Of a stretch of DNA of 6,946 bases, positions 5,331-6,946 are shown piece by piece (position 1 is the stretch's first letter; each line of letters opens with the position of its first letter). Both the position numbers and the translations under genes were made by a program. The stretch is from an uncultured Lachnospiraceae bacterium (lineage in GTDB: Bacteria; Bacillota; Clostridia; Lachnospirales; Lachnospiraceae). Location of the stretch: NCBI GenBank assembly GCA_902782625.1, contig CACZNZ010000406.1:1-6946 (forward strand), given 5' to 3'. The notes under the pieces were generated by a model. The model worked only from the letters and a program-made list of their open reading frames with translations, did not search any database and was not told the origin of the DNA.

Positions 5331-6416
5331 ATGGATGCTTCAACAATCCTGGACCGATATGAAATATTGACCCCTCTCGTCCCTGAAACAGAAGTGTATC
5401 TGGTGATGGACCAGGAAACCGGAGAGATTCTTATAGAAAAGATTACCAGTATTTGTGATGCCGGGATTTATCAGAATTTGAAAAACAATCAATATATCGG
5501 AATTCCAAAAGTGTATCAGATAGCAGATCAGGATGCAAAGACTGTATTGATTGAGGAATACATCCATGGCAGTAATCTGATGCAGCTTGTCAAAAAGCAG
5601 GGTACATTTTCTGAAGAAGTGCTTATCTCCTATATGATAAAACTCTGTGGGATTTTACAGCAGTTCCATACCTTGTCTCCACCTGTTATACACCGGGACA
5701 TAAAACCAGAGAATATCATTCTCTCCAATGAATCAGGTATTTATCTCATTGATTTTAATATTTCCCGAGAATACAAACCATCTTCAGAGCTCGATACCGT
5801 GGCTATGATCTCCTATCACTTTTCCGCCCCGGAATTATACGGGTTTGGACAGTCGGATCAGCGAAGTGATATCTACAGTATTGGGGCTACAATGCACTAT
5901 CTGCTTACCGGTGGTTATCTGAAAGAGACAAAATACAGCGGTCCCCTATCTTCTATTATTACAAAATGTACGGCTTTAGATCCAGATGACCGATACCAGT
6001 CTGTGGATGAACTTAAAGAGGCGCTGTTGGGATTTACAGATTCAAAAACCAAACCCAAAACCACAGATAGTTATATGATTCCTGGCTTTCGTTCAAAACA
6101 GCCCTGGAAAATGATCCCGGCATTCATCGGATATGCTTTTATTATCTGGTTCTGCCTTACTCTGGATATTAAACCGACAGCCCCTGCACAATTTGCTGTT
6201 TTTGAGCTTTGGGCAGAAAGATTAAGTGTATTTACCTGTGTCATCTTATCAGTCTTTATACTCTGCAACTATCGGGGATGGATGGACAAAATACAGCCAC
6301 TCAATAAATTAAAATCTATGCCCCTTCGCATGTTGATCAGCATAGTACTGTTAATGAGTGTTACATTCTTTGCCTTAACATTGTTTGTAAGTATTCTGAT
6401 TAATCTCTCTAATTAA
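5331..6416 (+). CDS. Membrane-tethered Ser/Thr protein kinase-like protein with degenerate N-lobe
   Basis: A 361-residue protein with a kinase domain (about 9-235) and three C-terminal membrane helices (about 261-279, 297-313, 331-357). Catalytic-loop residues are intact: HRDIKPEN (121-128, D123, K125, N128). The magnesium aspartate is D141, but the motif is DFN (141-143) instead of DFG. The APE motif is SAPE (165-168), with D180 and R221 at the usual C-lobe positions. The N-lobe is reduced: the loop PLVPETEVYLV has no glycines, K37 is the likely ATP lysine, and the helix-C glutamate is not evident. It may be a kinase with low or unusual activity; a pseudokinase is less likely. There is no PASTA or other extracellular sensor domain, and the only external loop is about 18 residues, so signals probably come through the membrane or a partner. 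It is divergent from the XRE regulator, and a terminator follows. Confidence 0.85.
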   Translation: MDASTILDRYEILTPLVPETEVYLVMDQETGEILIEKITSICDAGIYQNLKNNQYIGIPKVYQIADQDAKTVLIEEYIHGSNLMQLVKKQGTFSEEVLISYMIKLCGILQQFHTLSPPVIHRDIKPENIILSNESGIYLIDFNISREYKPSSELDTVAMISYHFSAPELYGFGQSDQRSDIYSIGATMHYLLTGGYLKETKYSGPLSSIITKCTALDPDDRYQSVDELKEALLGFTDSKTKPKTTDSYMIPGFRSKQPWKMIPAFIGYAFIIWFCLTLDIKPTAPAQFAVFELWAERLSVFTCVILSVFILCNYRGWMDKIQPLNKLKSMPLRMLISIVLLMSVTFFALTLFVSILINLSN

Positions 6417-6422
6417 TCCGTA

Positions 6423-6439
6423 GTATGCTCTGAGCATAC
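6423..6439 (+). other. Short hairpin just after the kinase stop
   Basis: GTATGCT (6423-6429) and AGCATAC (6433-6439) form a 7-bp stem with a 3-base loop, 7 bases after the stop codon. Only a broken T run (AATTTTAA) follows, so it is at most a weak terminator or an RNA 3' end stabiliser. Confidence 0.35.
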
Positions 6440-6457
6440 CAATTTTAATCATACATT

Positions 6458-6466
6458 TGTTATAAT
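6458..6466 (+). promoter_or_regulatory. Extended -10 promoter element
   Basis: TGTTATAAT combines a perfect TATAAT (6461-6466) with the upstream TG of an extended -10 element. No convincing -35 is present 16-18 bp upstream. The predicted start (about 6473) falls inside the left arm of the terminator hairpin at 6470, so the element may be fortuitous or may feed the lipoprotein gene past that hairpin. Confidence 0.35.
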
Positions 6467-6469
6467 TTC

Positions 6470-6498
6470 CCTGATGGGTTAACCCATCAGGTTTTTTT
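6470..6498 (+). terminator. Intrinsic terminator after the kinase gene
   Basis: Arms CCTGATGGG (6470-6478) and CCCATCAGG (6483-6491) pair perfectly over 9 bp around a TTAA loop, followed directly by seven T residues (6492-6498). No T run exists on the opposite strand, so it works only on the plus strand and separates the kinase from the lipoprotein gene. Confidence 0.9.
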
Positions 6499-6553
6499 AT
6501 ACTTTTTCTATATCAGAACAAACCACCATAAAGAGGAAAGTGAGGTGCTTGTT

Positions 6554-6946
6554 ATGAAAAAGAAACTGATGATTTTCATACTTGGAGGACTTGTGTCAGT
6601 CTGTCTTCTCTCAGGCTGTGGAGACTCCAAAACACAAGAAACAAAGTCTGAAACAACAACAGTGGAGACATCAACTGAAGCAGAAAAAGAATGGAAAACG
6701 GATATTTATCAAGGGCTTGCTTTATTGTATCCTTCCGATTGGAAAGTCGAGCCAAGCAAGGACGGCCATAGAAGGCATTACCATGCGACAGAAGAAAATT
6801 TTTTAATGGTGCAGGCAGCAAATCTTGGAAACGAATCAGTTAATCTTCAGGAAATCAGCGATGATGAAATGACACAGCTGATGAATAAATATTATGAAGG
6901 TATGACAGATACTGAGATTACAAATGAGCATCTTGAACAAAACTCG
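6554..6946 (+). CDS. Lipoprotein with PsbP/DcrB-like domain start (3' truncated by window edge)
   Basis: The first 131 residues of a protein that runs off the right edge. It starts at the ATG at 6554 with GAGGTG (6542-6547) 6 bases upstream. The N-terminus is a lipoprotein signal, MKKKLMIFILGGLVSVCLLS, followed by GC; the lipobox is L19-S20-G21-C22, so C22 should be lipidated and anchored outside the membrane. Residues 23-47 are a Thr/Glu/Ser-rich linker (ETKSETTTVETSTEAEKE). The folded part begins near 48 with DIYQGLALLYPSDWKVEPSK. The YPSDW pattern is typical of PsbP/DcrB-like (DUF1795) lipoproteins of Firmicutes; this is a short match, so the family call is tentative. It lies behind the kinase on the same strand but past a strong terminator, so it probably has its own promoter. 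Function unknown. Confidence 0.72.
   Translation, partial: MKKKLMIFILGGLVSVCLLSGCGDSKTQETKSETTTVETSTEAEKEWKTDIYQGLALLYPSDWKVEPSKDGHRRHYHATEENFLMVQAANLGNESVNLQEISDDEMTQLMNKYYEGMTDTEITNEHLEQNS

Noticed and set aside
6582..6806. 74-codon plus-strand open frame near the right edge
   Set aside because: It is in a different frame from the lipoprotein gene starting at 6554, which has a ribosome site and a full lipobox; this frame has neither.

Overview
The window looks like the chromosome of a low-to-moderate GC gut Clostridium-group Firmicute, probably Lachnospiraceae. The basis is the strong AGGAGG-type ribosome sites, the sigma-A-like promoters, the U-tract terminators, and a family mix seen in that group: a lysine-rich fibronectin-like secreted protein, an XRE regulator beside a membrane Ser/Thr kinase, and a membrane-anchored LuxR regulator. 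The genus cannot be fixed from the sequence.

Left part (1-1212, + strand): the 3' end of an ABC-2/ABCG-type transporter permease, open at the left edge, followed after 29 bp by a small single-domain cupin. The two are probably cotranscribed. The cupin meets a minus-strand regulator tail to tail with one base between the stop codons.

Middle (1214-3662): a 454-residue regulator with about twelve membrane helices and a C-terminal LuxR-type DNA-binding domain (minus strand) is divergent from a secreted fibronectin-like protein (plus strand). Their 209-bp intergenic region has a near-consensus promoter for the regulator. It also carries four same-orientation copies of a CTAACCC-type heptamer spaced at roughly whole helical turns, a good candidate operator array. 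The secreted-protein gene ends in a strong hairpin with A and T runs on its two sides, which probably also terminates the converging glycerol dehydrogenase gene.

Right part (3734-6946): on the minus strand an XRE-type regulator lies 21 bp upstream of a glycerol dehydrogenase (gldA), probably one operon. Divergent from it is a membrane-tethered Ser/Thr-kinase-like protein with a degenerate N-lobe and DFN in place of DFG. The two divergent promoters appear to share the same -10 bases on opposite strands, and the regulator has no visible ribosome site. After the kinase comes a clear intrinsic terminator, then the start of a lipoprotein with a PsbP/DcrB-like beginning, cut by the right edge.

The recurring theme is envelope sensing and regulation: a membrane LuxR regulator facing a secreted protein, and a membrane kinase facing an XRE/gldA operon with a lipoprotein behind. 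No mobile element, CRISPR array or RNA gene was seen. The functional links are inferences from gene order and promoter layout.
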